From Circinella minor (taxonomy: Eukaryota > Mucoromycota > Mucoromycetes > Mucorales > Lichtheimiaceae), in NCBI GenBank assembly GCA_016758965.1, contig JAEPRB010000425.1, forward strand, positions 1-23,077: a stretch of DNA of 23,077 nt, read 5' to 3'. Of this stretch, positions 1-8,822 are shown piece after piece. A program made the position numbers and the translations under genes. Position 1 is the stretch's first letter. Each line of letters opens with the position of its first letter. A model generated the notes under the pieces. That model had not been told where the DNA came from and did no database searches. It saw nothing but the letters and a program-made list of their open reading frames with translations.

Positions 1-280
1 ACATTATCAAAAGCGAAGATAGGTTACAAGCCGAGATGATGTTAGTAAAAAACAAACTATATCCAGTGTTTCTTTGCTATCGTCTTGGTTTAAAATAGTC
101 TTTTAAAATAGTACGTAAATTATATATTTTACATTGTTGTTCCCAATTTGTCCTTCATTATACATAAAACATAAATAAATTAATCTTTTTTTGATACATC
201 ATAATTCATACATAAGTAATTAGAACCAAAGTCATTTTTTTTATTACCTCAAATACATATATTGAGCAGTATACAGCACA

Positions 281-514
281 ATGAATACTGACATTACTTA
301 ATTGAATAATGATCGAATTATTATGTTGCTATATGATGAAAAAGAATCTCAATATATAAAGTTGCATAAAACAAAAGTAGCGCCAGTAAAAAAAAAATTA
401 AAGGTTTTAGGCAAAACCTTTCTCTCTATCGGATTCGATCGTTTAACCACTCAACAAGGCAATGAAATTAGGGAAACGCTTTACCCATTAAACTATTTGA
501 ACGTTTGGTTTTAA
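281..514 (+). pseudogene. Small disrupted ORF, unknown function
   Basis: Not recognised. An ATG at 281 with A at -3 opens a frame of 77 codons that ends at 514, but codon 7 (299-301) is TAA. Without that stop the frame would run through to the terminal TAA. The next in-frame ATG is at 323 and would give 63 residues. The downstream part is basic in the middle (an APVKKKLK stretch) and ends with NYLNVWF, and its base composition is less AT-rich than the flanks, which is why it is listed. A CAA-to-TAA change would explain the break. It may be the first exon or a remnant of a larger gene; no domain is visible. Confidence 0.25.
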
Positions 515-1049
515 TTAATTATATCGGATCATTGATACCGGACTTTTGTTCTCTGTTTCTCTTGTTATATAATAATATCTCCTCTTTAAATATAATCTAA
601 AAATATAAGAAAAGTCAAAAAACTATTTGCCTAATAGAATACTTTGTCTACATATAATAGAAAAGTTCATAGTAGATGTATTCAATTATATCTATATTTG
701 TGTGTATGTTTTCTAGAAGCTAATTAATTTGATAATAATAAGAGCCTTAAAGCTGATGAGCATATCACAATAGTATAAAAAAAGGCAGGGTTACTTCTAA
801 AGATTTCAGTGGTTATGTGTAACTTTCTTTTTTAGTATACAGGGGATAGTATTTTTTTTAAAGAAAAAAGTAACTTATATGTAATATAATGTATTTGCTG
901 AACTGATAAAGATCAGAATTTAAGAGATTAATATTAAATATTAAACTTTTGATTTATTAAATGTATATTATTCATAAATTTATGATTCCATAAATTTTAA
1001 AGAAATACTATACAAAAACAAGTTTAATATATAATTTTATAAAAATCAT
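515..1049. other. AT-rich stretch without recognised gene
   Basis: Only short, low-complexity AT-rich sequence is seen on both strands. No ORF of coding character, no tRNA-like arm and no LTR end could be identified. Confidence 0.5.
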
Positions 1050-1225
1050 TACTGCAAAGAACTACTGCAAAGTACTGCAAAGTACTGCAAACTACCGCAA
1101 GGAGTACTGCAAAGCACCTTTTATAGTTAGTAATACTCGAGAAAATCCGGTCAATTGTGCGGAAAATCTCCGGTCTTGTCCGACTACTACTGCAAAAAAG
1201 TACTGCATTTGCAGTACTGCAAATT
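1050..1225. repeat. ACTGCAA short-repeat cluster
   Basis: The heptamer ACTGCAA or a one-base variant recurs at about 1051, 1064, 1074, 1084, 1094 (ACCGCAA), 1106, 1189, 1202 (ACTGCAT) and 1216. The copies from 1064 to 1094 have an exact 10-bp period. Two GAAAAT..CCGGTC segments (from 1141 and from 1163) form another direct repeat. The stretch at 1126-1142 (GTTAGTAATACTCGAGA) is almost the same as 5381-5397 inside the probable solo LTR, so this may be the U3 part of a related, decayed LTR. No LTR ends were found here. Confidence 0.6.
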
Positions 1226-2242
1226 TAAAGGTACCCGTTTTAGCTTGGGACATTTTTATTATCTTGAAGATAAAGGAACGAACATGAATTAGGGCAAGTA
1301 CCTTTTTTAAGTCGCTGTATCAAAAGAAAGAAAATACTAAAGCCCAATTTTTTATAATAATACGTAATTAATTATTGTCTACAGCAAATCAGTTATGACA
1401 TCCTTCTATTTCTTATGTTTTGTAAACCAGTACATCCATATCAATCAACAATCACAGATATTTGCTGTTATAGTACATAAATATTTTATGTCAGTTTGAT
1501 ACATATTGCTTCATAATCCAGAAGTCACATTCCTTATCCAGGATAAAACAACAAAGACTATATGCTTATACTAAATAGATATTGAAAAGTGTCTACTATA
1601 TACAATAACAATAACAAAATGTGTTATTAATATATAAATGTACAGTTAAACATACAGATTATATGGGTACTGTGCTCTAAAGATTATTTATCAAAAATAT
1701 AAAAGTTCCTGAAAAGCATTATAGTGCTATTATGTTATTATCTAACATACACACCCATTCATGCTTGTTTACTTGTTCTTATCCACATACATAAATAAAC
1801 ATTTAGTGTACCTCTCGCTAATATGTTAATCCTATGTATATACAATACATTCAATGTAGATTACTAATTTAGATAGTTTGATTGAATTCAATTTATGTTC
1901 CTCGGCCTATATTTCATATAATTACTAAAAAAGGTAAAAAGCATATCACTAAGATTGAAATACAGAAGATAATAAACAACCTCTGATTGGTACTCCTTTT
2001 AAAAAAGAATGAAAAAGGAGAATGACCCATAAGTTGCAAAACATTAATAAAAAAAGGGGGTTATAAGGATATCGAAATTGAGATAAACAACCTTTGTATT
2101 TTTTTTCAAAGATGAATTGATTTTTTTTATTTTCTTGACTACTGGATAGAGAAATAATAATATATTGTTTATTTTTTTAAAATTATCATAATGTAAACAA
2201 AAGAGCATGAAAAATCAACCATAAACCTATTAACATTATATA
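1226..2242. other. AT-rich stretch without recognised gene
   Basis: No ORF of coding character, tandem repeat or RNA gene is visible. It ends at the TA dinucleotide (2241-2242) that forms the left target duplication of the Tigger-A element. Confidence 0.5.
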
Positions 2243-2264
2243 CAGTGGAACCCTGTTAATTTCA
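2243..2264 (+). repeat. Tigger-A left terminal inverted repeat
   Basis: Begins CAGTGGAACCCTGTTAATTT. It pairs with 14470-14491 with two mismatches and is preceded by TA. A 25-nt subterminal motif (2288-2312) lies just inside. Confidence 0.85.
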
Positions 2265-2549
2265 AACTTACATCTCCCATTTTTGGTGTGAAAATAAAGG
2301 GGATGTGAAAGTCATCGGGACCAGATATAATTAATTATTTTAAGGTCAGATTAATAATAAAGAGATTCTGCATATATACATACCACTTATAATGTCTTTA
2401 TAAGGCTAAATAAAATAGTTAATATATATATCAACAGTGAAATTCATTTTATTCCTTGCATAGAAGTATACATTATATTTTTCATTTGAATTACTATTTT
2501 TTATATTACACAGGAAAACATATACACTATAACATTCGGATTTGAGTAT

Positions 2550-3808
2550 AGAATATAGAGATATTTCAAAAAAAAATATTAATGAAAAATTTTATAATTT
2601 TTTAAAAATTGAATATAATAATAAAAATAAAAATAAATGTCAAAAAGAGAACATATAAAAACATCTCCTATTGAAAGAAAAAAAAAGAAAATAATTAATA
2701 AAAATAATAATAATAAAATGGATATTGACGAATTTGAAGATTATGACTTTGACAAAAATAAAGAATTAGAAATAGATAATGAAAATATTGAAAATATAGA
2801 TTATAAAAAAGAATATTATCAAGTAAAAGAATGGCATGAGATTGTGTTAAAAACATATCAAGAATACAATGTAACATCAATAAAAGAATTATATTTTGCA
2901 TTAAATTATTATAATAAAGTTTTTCTTGATGAAAATAAAATAAATATAAAATTAGATAAACAAGATTATCTGTTAATAAATTATAAAAAATTGGAAAATA
3001 AAATAAAATCTATAAAATTAAAGAATATTAAAAAGAAATATAAAAAACATTGTGATAAATTAAAAAATATTGATGAAAATTTAAAAGAATTAGAAAAAGA
3101 ATTTAATGTGTATTATAACAATAATTTAATTTTGTGTAAGGAAAAATCATGTAAAATAAAAGTTGGAAATGATTTTTCTTACTGTAAAAAACACTTACCA
3201 CAATATTGTGAAAAGTGTAATTATATTTGTAATATTAATGATAAAACAGATAGATTATATTATAATAAAAAATATAACATTTTTAATTATTGTAAAATAT
3301 GTGCACATAATATTTATTTTGATGAATATTCTAAAAACTATAAATTAGAAGATATTTTTTATATTATTGACGAAAAAGATAAATTTTATAAATCTAAAAA
3401 AGTATTAAGTCAAAAAAATTATTTAAATATAAAAAAGGATAAGGAAATATTTAATGAAATTGAAAATATAAATGATTTAACTGAAAAAGAAGTTCTTGTA
3501 TTTTATGGATATAATATTGATGATTATAATGATTTTACTAAATATAAATTATATAATAGGTTAAAAAGAAGTGCTGATTTATATGATATATTTAGAGATA
3601 AATTAATGGGATTAAAAATAAAAAGTTCTTTTTTTACTTATATTAGTAATATACAATTTGATGCTTTTAAGAAATTCTTATTTAAAATATTAAATATTGA
3701 CGAATTTGATAATATGATTAATATGATGAAATATTAAAATATAATATATATAATTTTTTACCTTTATTGGCCCTCTTGCTATGAAAATATAGAATATCTC
3801 TGTATTCT
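2550..3808. mobile_element. Putative AT-rich insertion inside Tigger-A
   Basis: A segment much richer in A and T than the Tigger transposase surrounds the 2637-3737 gene. Its ends carry a 17-bp inverted repeat (2550-2566 against 3792-3808, 15 of 17 matching) and, overlapping it, a 10-bp direct repeat TATAGAATAT (2547-2556 and 3788-3797) that could be a target duplication. Which of the two marks the true end cannot be decided by eye, and short repeats are easy to find in such AT-rich DNA. The main support is spacing: without this segment the distance from the left Tigger end to the transposase start is close to that in Tigger-B. Confidence 0.4.
2637..3737 (+). CDS. Lys/Asn-rich Cys/His protein, unknown function (366 aa)
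   Basis: Not recognised. This is an uninterrupted ORF with a real ATG at 2637, using almost only A/T-ending codons. The N-terminus is basic (KKKKIINKNNNN, residues 15-26, possible nuclear signal), followed by an acidic stretch (29-55). Residues 118-157 are rich in Lys, Leu and Glu and may form a coiled coil. The centre is a dense Cys/His region: C167-X4-C172-X10-C183-X2-H186, then C191-X2-C194-X3-C198 and C219-X2-C222-X-H224, enough ligands for two or more zinc ions. The C-terminal 120 residues are hydrophobic-aromatic and show no motif. It lies between the left end and the transposase gene of Tigger-A, so it may be cargo or part of a nested element. The first four ligands have the same spacing, within one residue, as those of the 20396-20872 product. 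An open frame of this length in such DNA argues for recent constraint or recent arrival. Confidence 0.7.
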   Translation: MSKREHIKTSPIERKKKKIINKNNNNKMDIDEFEDYDFDKNKELEIDNENIENIDYKKEYYQVKEWHEIVLKTYQEYNVTSIKELYFALNYYNKVFLDENKINIKLDKQDYLLINYKKLENKIKSIKLKNIKKKYKKHCDKLKNIDENLKELEKEFNVYYNNNLILCKEKSCKIKVGNDFSYCKKHLPQYCEKCNYICNINDKTDRLYYNKKYNIFNYCKICAHNIYFDEYSKNYKLEDIFYIIDEKDKFYKSKKVLSQKNYLNIKKDKEIFNEIENINDLTEKEVLVFYGYNIDDYNDFTKYKLYNRLKRSADLYDIFRDKLMGLKIKSSFFTYISNIQFDAFKKFLFKILNIDEFDNMINMMKY

Positions 3809-3845
3809 TTCTTTAATCCATGACATTCCTGCTGATTATTTGATT

Positions 3846-3866
3846 ACTGTATATCATATATACAGT
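3846..3866. repeat. 21-bp near-perfect palindrome
   Basis: ACTGTATAT and its complement ATATACAGT meet around a short centre. It lies in the probable 5' region of the Tigger-A transposase gene. No function is assigned. Confidence 0.4.
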
Positions 3867-5211
3867 ATGTTGTGTTCCCGATCATTACAAAAGATATACA
3901 TTATTAATAATCAGTGAACTTTGTTAGTATCTATGTGCCTTCTGATGTGGTATTATAAAACTTTATCATCCTGTAACTTGCTCATACATACATCTCAATG
4001 TGGTTTTCATAATCTCACAAAAAGTCAAACATTATTCAGAAAAAGTATAAATACACAGTTTATATTCCATGTTCTTCTTTACCAGTATGGTTTTACATTT
4101 TAGCATATTTTTATTTCATTATCTACTATTCAAATGACAGTAACCACTAGTAAGCGTAACGTATCATTGACAACTGATCAGCAGTTAACAATTGCAGAGA
4201 GAAAAAAATCTAATCCACGTACAACAAATGGGGAACTGGCGCTATAGGCAAAAGATCAGTTCAAGCTATTCAAGGCTCCCGATATTAGCACTATATCTAA
4301 GGCTTTAAAACATCAAAAGTTACAAGAACAAACGGAGACAAGTAGCATAGATACTTCTTGCAAGCGTCAACGAAAAGCTGAGCATCCTGTATGTATATTT
4401 TATTATAATTTTTAATACTCTTAACTATTACAGTATTATTATACAATATGTAATCAATATATTAATAGATATCTATTTATTGTAGGAACTGGAAGAAGCT
4501 TTAATGCTTTGGATTGAGAACGCAGAAGACAATGGTATTCCAATAAATTGGGCTATGATCAAAAAGGCAGCTGCAATGTTTGCTGAAAAACTTAAGATAT
4601 TGCAAGATGACTTCAAGATATCAAATGGTTGGCAAAGTCGATTTAGGAAACGCATGCAGATCAAACACCATCAACTTCATGGTGAAGAAGGATCTGTAAG
4701 CATCCAAACTGCTAAAGAATTTATTCAACAAATTCAAGAAAAGATATCTAAGTATGAGCTAAAAGATATTTATAATATGAATGAGACAGCTGTTTTATAT
4801 CAAGCTCCTCCTGCTTCAACGATTTTAAGAAACGCTTATCCTGGGGTGAAAAAGGATAGAAAAATATTAACGGTTGTGCTGACTTGTAATGCAGATGGCA
4901 GTGATAAAAGAGAACCACTTATCATTGGAAATTCAGAAAAACCTGCTTCATTTAAAAAAATTAGGTAAGAGCTTAATATATTTTTATTTTATTCTTTATA
5001 TGATACATATATTTCAGGTTTAGAAAAATTAAACATAAAATACTGTTACCTAATCTTTTCTTCCCCCCTTTTTTTTCTTTTATTAATTTTATTATTATAT
5101 ATATTATCATCTTATAAATTATCAACATCAGTAATATCCCATTATTATAATTATTCAACAAATAAAGAAGTATTTATCATGAATATTGTGTTCCAATCAG
5201 ACCGTACCAAC

Positions 5212-5681
5212 TGTTAAAGATAATTAAGATAATTGCTACACGTACTCGTGAATGTTACCTAAACCAGTAAGGGGCACACGTACAAGTAATTGCAACATTT
5301 CCAAGTAATTGCAACATTTCCAAGTAATTGCAACATTTCCAAGTATTTGCAACACTTGCAAATAACTGTTACAAGTACAAGTTACTAATACTCAAGATTC
5401 AGTCAATTATCAACATAGGATAGATAGATAGAAATTAGTATAAATAAGACATCTTTCTTGCTCAATTAAATCTTTAGTTCTACTAAGCTCTAATAAAATA
5501 CTTAGTTCACTCACTCTTATTTTCTATTTTCACCCTACAATTGGGATTGATTTACTTTGTTGGTTATTAACTTAATCAAATTCTTTTATAATTAAATTTT
5601 TATAAGTTAATTATTATAACTTATCCTTTTTCCTTGAGTCATATACTCGGAATTATACTACTTTTATTCATTTTTCTAACA
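5212..5681. repeat. Probable solo LTR in Tigger-A intron 2
   Basis: The segment starts TGTTA and ends TAACA. It contains a TATA box (TATAAATA, 5439-5446) followed by a polyadenylation signal (AATAAA, 5492-5497), the order expected in a U3-R-U5 repeat, and 19-bp tandem repeats in the presumed U3. The matching intron of Tigger-B is only about 110 bp, so this is an insertion. A clean 5-bp target duplication is not seen (CCAAC left, CAATA right). An alternative boundary is TGTGTT..AACACA at 5187-5684. No internal retrotransposon sequence follows, hence solo LTR. It is unlike the chromovirus LTR in this window. Confidence 0.6.
5283..5357 (+). repeat. 19-bp tandem repeat, about four copies
   Basis: Unit CAAGTAATTGCAACATTTC is repeated exactly at 5283, 5302 and 5321, followed by a diverged fourth copy at 5340-5357. 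It lies in the presumed U3 of the solo LTR, where such repeats often act as enhancer elements; that role is inference. Confidence 0.9.
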
Positions 5682-6866
5682 CAATACGACAGAGAACGTA
5701 TCAATACTATATGTATAATCTAGCTGCCCATTATGGTTTTAGCCTTTACTTCTACAACTCAACAGCATGAATGACCAAAAAGATATTTCATGTATATTTA
5801 AGACGCTTTGATACTGCAATGAGAGCTTCAAATAGACATGTACTTCTTCTCTTAGATAACTTCAGTGGCCATTGTGTAGAATATTCTCCAACTAATATTG
5901 AACTTATTTTTTTACCGCCAAATTCCACTAGTAAAGTCCAACCACTCGATGGTGGAATCATAAAAGCATTCAAAGCACATTTCAAGTAAGTCTTTTATTC
6001 TATACATACTATCTGTATTTTCAATTACCTATATCAATTTATTATTACTAATAATACTTTGTAGAGCTCGAGAATATGAACGTGCATACATGGAAGTTAC
6101 TTTGAGAAACAGAGGGATTAGAACTAATTCTCCTGAACAGTTGTTCTGCATCAATCAGCTTCATGGAATACATTGGATTAAGAAGTCGTGGAATGACATT
6201 AGCATAGATATTATAAAAAACTGTTGGCGATCAGCACTTCTTCGTAATACTCTTCAAAATCCTTCTGTTTCTAATGATCCTCTGCCTAATTCTGATGTTA
6301 TATTGTCACAAAAGCGTATTTCAGCTCACTCAAGTATTATATTTGGTCAAAATGCTTCCTTATCATCAATCGATTTTGACCCAGAAGAAGAAAAACGTTT
6401 GGTGTACCAAAATCGTACTGATGATCAAATTGTTGAGCAAATAATAAAGGGAAAGGAAGGCGAAAGTAGAATAAGCAGTCAAGATGGAATTGTTGACGAT
6501 TTAAATAATGTATATATAACTGCTACTAGTACAGAACTGGTTCCATCACCTATGAAAACAAAAGAAAAAATTTATCATATAGACACTGTCCTGGATTTTC
6601 TAGAAACTACTAATGATGACGACGAATCGGTTCCTGGTTTAGCCACTAAGTTACGTATTTTACGTGATAAGCTCCAAAACAAGATGTTCACTCAGCAAAG
6701 CTCATTGGACTCTTTTTTTTCTGGATAACTTGTATATAAATATTCTCTATGGTTAATAGCTGGGATTTCTCTTTTTTTATTCACTAATATATTATAATAA
6801 ATTAATACATACTTGCATAGTATAATTTCCATAAATGCATATATTACTCCCGTTAAGGTTTCAACC

Positions 6867-7070
6867 TGTTATAGACTAAGACTAAGTCTATAAGGATATT
6901 TCCTTTAGTTCAAGATTGATACAGTAAAGAGAGAATAAAAAGTGAAGAAAGAGTGGAAAAGAAGTTAATTTTTTATTTATCAAGCTCAGCTAGTTTTTTA
7001 TGTTGCTGAGACTTGTACAACTCAAGTTACTACTTAAGTTCTTGTAACCAATATTACCTAGTCGGTAACA
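6867..7070 (-). repeat. Chromovirus 3' LTR (204 bp)
   Basis: Matches 14149-14352 except at two positions (CCTTTAG versus CCTCTAG, and AGAAGTT versus AGATGTT). The end at 6870-6892 contains an 8-bp inverted repeat, TATAGACT and AGTCTATA, around seven bases. Confidence 0.95.
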
Positions 7071-7080
7071 TTCTCCCCCT
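7071..7080 (-). other. Polypurine tract
   Basis: On the minus strand AGGGGGAGAA lies directly upstream of the 3' LTR, the expected primer site for plus-strand DNA synthesis. Confidence 0.8.
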
Positions 7081-7254
7081 ATTAAACCAGAGGAGATATA
7101 ATAAAGTACAATAATAAGATAAATTTAAAACGGATAAAAAAAAAAGGAATACTACTAGTAAGGAATAAAATTGAGGTTTTTGGAATTTGGAGTATAGATA
7201 CAAGTAGAGGTATAAATGTATCAGTTGAGAATATTATGGATAATAATGTGAAAA

Positions 7255-7400
7255 TATAAATAAAGAAAATACGGTATCACGGGTAAATATTGAACGGACA
7301 TATAGAAGGTTCTAGTAGCTGAGTCACAAAAGAAAATATTTGAAAAAAGTTTGCAGTAATTGTTTTTTCTTTTTCTTTTTCTTCCTAGTTTTGCTCTCTT
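7255..7400 (+). promoter_or_regulatory. Possible promoter of the antisense gene
   Basis: A TATAAATA box (7255-7262; a weaker TATAAAT also at 7211) is followed by a pyrimidine-rich block (about 7363-7400, repeated TTTTTC) just before the ATG at 7440. A TATA box plus a CT block before the start is a common fungal promoter layout. CTTCCTAG in the block could instead be a splice acceptor. Confidence 0.4.
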
Positions 7401-7439
7401 TTTATTTTGCTACTACCTTTTTATATCTTGTTAATTATC

Positions 7440-8822
7440 ATGATTACTACTATTTCTGACGCCGTTTCCATGACTACCTTGACTCATAATGGTAGTTTAT
7501 CCATTGGTGATTTTGAACGTAGATGCATTCGTCTCTATACTTGTATTAAGATCCGTTCCAATAAGTTAACTCCTGAAATTGATTATCAAGAACGTCGTCC
7601 TCATAATGTATGTCAAAGATGTTTCTGCTTGAATCGGGTATGTTACAACTTTCGCCTAGTTATCGTAGATGGTGAGAGTATGGATGGTAATTGGTGTGAC
7701 CAATGTCGTTTGAATAAACGTTCTGGTTGTTCCAACTTGACCTATCATGAATCTGGATCAGGTCAAGTTCCTATGTCTCATGCCTGGTTATTGACTCGTT
7801 CAACTGATGTTCCAGCCTTGGTTTTTCCTGCTTGGTACCTTTCAAAAGTGCTTCGATCAAGACGAAGTGGCACGCCTATGGTCAAGGTTTGTTCTCTTAA
7901 TGAGCTTCAAATTGGTAGGAAGATTTCGCCAAATCATGTTCCTCCAGTTCTCCCTGTTTTCCAGAATGGTAAGATAGCTAACTATGGTACCTTTGGGTCT
8001 ACAGCCAGTGGGTCCAGAAATACTAGAGTTGGTATCATTGTACCTTCAGAAACGAGCTCAAGAATCAGCTTGGAATCCACCCAAGTTAATTCAAATCAAG
8101 TAGCAAGTGGCAGCCTTGTGAGAAGAAGATCCAGAAGACTTGCTGGTAATCTTGTTTCGGCAGCATATACTGAACTTGAGGAAGAACAAGATGAACTAGA
8201 AAGTGAATCTGGAATTGGTAATGATAATAATAACAATCAAGTTGATGAATATCCATTTGGTAGTGATGAATCAGATTATCAGTGGGATATGACTCCAGTT
8301 AGTCATGGTACTATCAATGCCATGGGGACTCCGGATCCTCAACTTTTCTTGGATTCTGTTATTCCATTACCTTTGGTTTCACCTCCTATTCGTCCTTCAG
8401 ATCAAGAATCTGTGTCATCTTCTTCCTTGCTGTCAATAGTTCCTGGTAATAGTCGTCATAATCTGGTTTTCCATGGTGGTCCTGTCATTCCATCTGGTGG
8501 TCGCCGCTTTTCTGCACCTGCTGAGCATGTTGGTATATCAGATGAATTGCATATCAATCCTCAGTTCTTTGCTAGTAACCCTCAATCTTGGCATGGTGAT
8601 GGTCCTCGAAGTCAAGATGCAAATCATAATCTCCCTCCCCCTCCAAATTCACCTAGTAATGTACCTAATAGTCCTACTCTGAATCAAGATCAGAGAGGAG
8701 TAGCAGAGCTAGAAGCTCTTAATCCTTTGCGTCCCTTGTTTACCTTGCCTACCTTGGAGTCTGGTAGGGGATATGTGATTCGTGTTCGTGGTGGTAACAA
8801 CTTCTTCTTTGAATTTTTGTAA
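7440..8822 (+). CDS. Cysteine-cluster protein encoded antisense inside the chromovirus (460 aa)
   Basis: Not recognised as a known family. The first ATG of the open frame is at 7440 (A at -3). The frame continues upstream to 7407 without an ATG, so the hydrophobic stretch there is not a signal peptide of this protein. Residues 58-97 hold six cysteines spaced C-X2-C-X6-C-X17-C-X2-C-X7-C, plus extra Cys at 29, 35 and 63. This resembles a fungal Zn2Cys6 binuclear cluster with a longer loop, but the resemblance is only in spacing. A basic stretch RRRSRR (228-233) and an acidic stretch rich in Glu (245-258) follow, and then a Ser/Pro-rich, probably disordered tail with PPPP. The layout suggests a nuclear DNA-binding or regulatory protein; this is inference. 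The gene runs opposite to gag-pol, between pol and the 3' LTR, and its last 133 bp overlap the end of pol. AATAAA at 8870-8875 could serve polyadenylation. Antisense ORFs at this position are known in some plant Ty3/Gypsy (Tat) elements. Confidence 0.75.
   Translation: MITTISDAVSMTTLTHNGSLSIGDFERRCIRLYTCIKIRSNKLTPEIDYQERRPHNVCQRCFCLNRVCYNFRLVIVDGESMDGNWCDQCRLNKRSGCSNLTYHESGSGQVPMSHAWLLTRSTDVPALVFPAWYLSKVLRSRRSGTPMVKVCSLNELQIGRKISPNHVPPVLPVFQNGKIANYGTFGSTASGSRNTRVGIIVPSETSSRISLESTQVNSNQVASGSLVRRRSRRLAGNLVSAAYTELEEEQDELESESGIGNDNNNNQVDEYPFGSDESDYQWDMTPVSHGTINAMGTPDPQLFLDSVIPLPLVSPPIRPSDQESVSSSSLLSIVPGNSRHNLVFHGGPVIPSGGRRFSAPAEHVGISDELHINPQFFASNPQSWHGDGPRSQDANHNLPPPPNSPSNVPNSPTLNQDQRGVAELEALNPLRPLFTLPTLESGRGYVIRVRGGNNFFFEFL

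Larger units (their letters stand above)
4134..6728 (+). pseudogene. Broken Tigger/pogo transposase (CENP-B HTH + DDE_1)
   Basis: Four exons can be aligned with the Tigger-B copy: exon 1 4134-4388, exon 2 4486 to about 4965, exon 3 from about 5731 to 5985, exon 4 6065-6728. Introns show GTATGT, GTAAGA and GTAAGT donors and TAG acceptors. Exon 1 encodes a psq-like helix-turn-helix; exon 2 a CENP-B type DNA-binding domain (ALMLWIENAEDNGIPINW, NGWQSRFRKR) and the start of the DDE_1 domain; exon 3 holds LLLLDNFSGH and VQPLDGGIIKAF, with 30 residues between the two Asp; exon 4 ends QQSSLDSFF. It is dead. TAG at 4245-4247 and TGA at 5768-5770 each stand where Tigger-B has Trp, and the first catalytic Asp (MDET in Tigger-B) is Asn (codon 4780-4782). 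All three are explained by G-to-A changes. Intron 2 is enlarged by a probable solo LTR. The active protein would bind the terminal repeats and cut and paste the element in the nucleus. Confidence 0.85.

Noticed and set aside
5283..5357. Regular repeats that might suggest a CRISPR array
   Set aside because: Units are head to tail without spacers, inside an LTR-like segment of a eukaryotic genome.
7407..7439. Signal-peptide-like hydrophobic start of the antisense gene
   Set aside because: The first codon there is TTG; the first ATG is at 7440, after the hydrophobic stretch.
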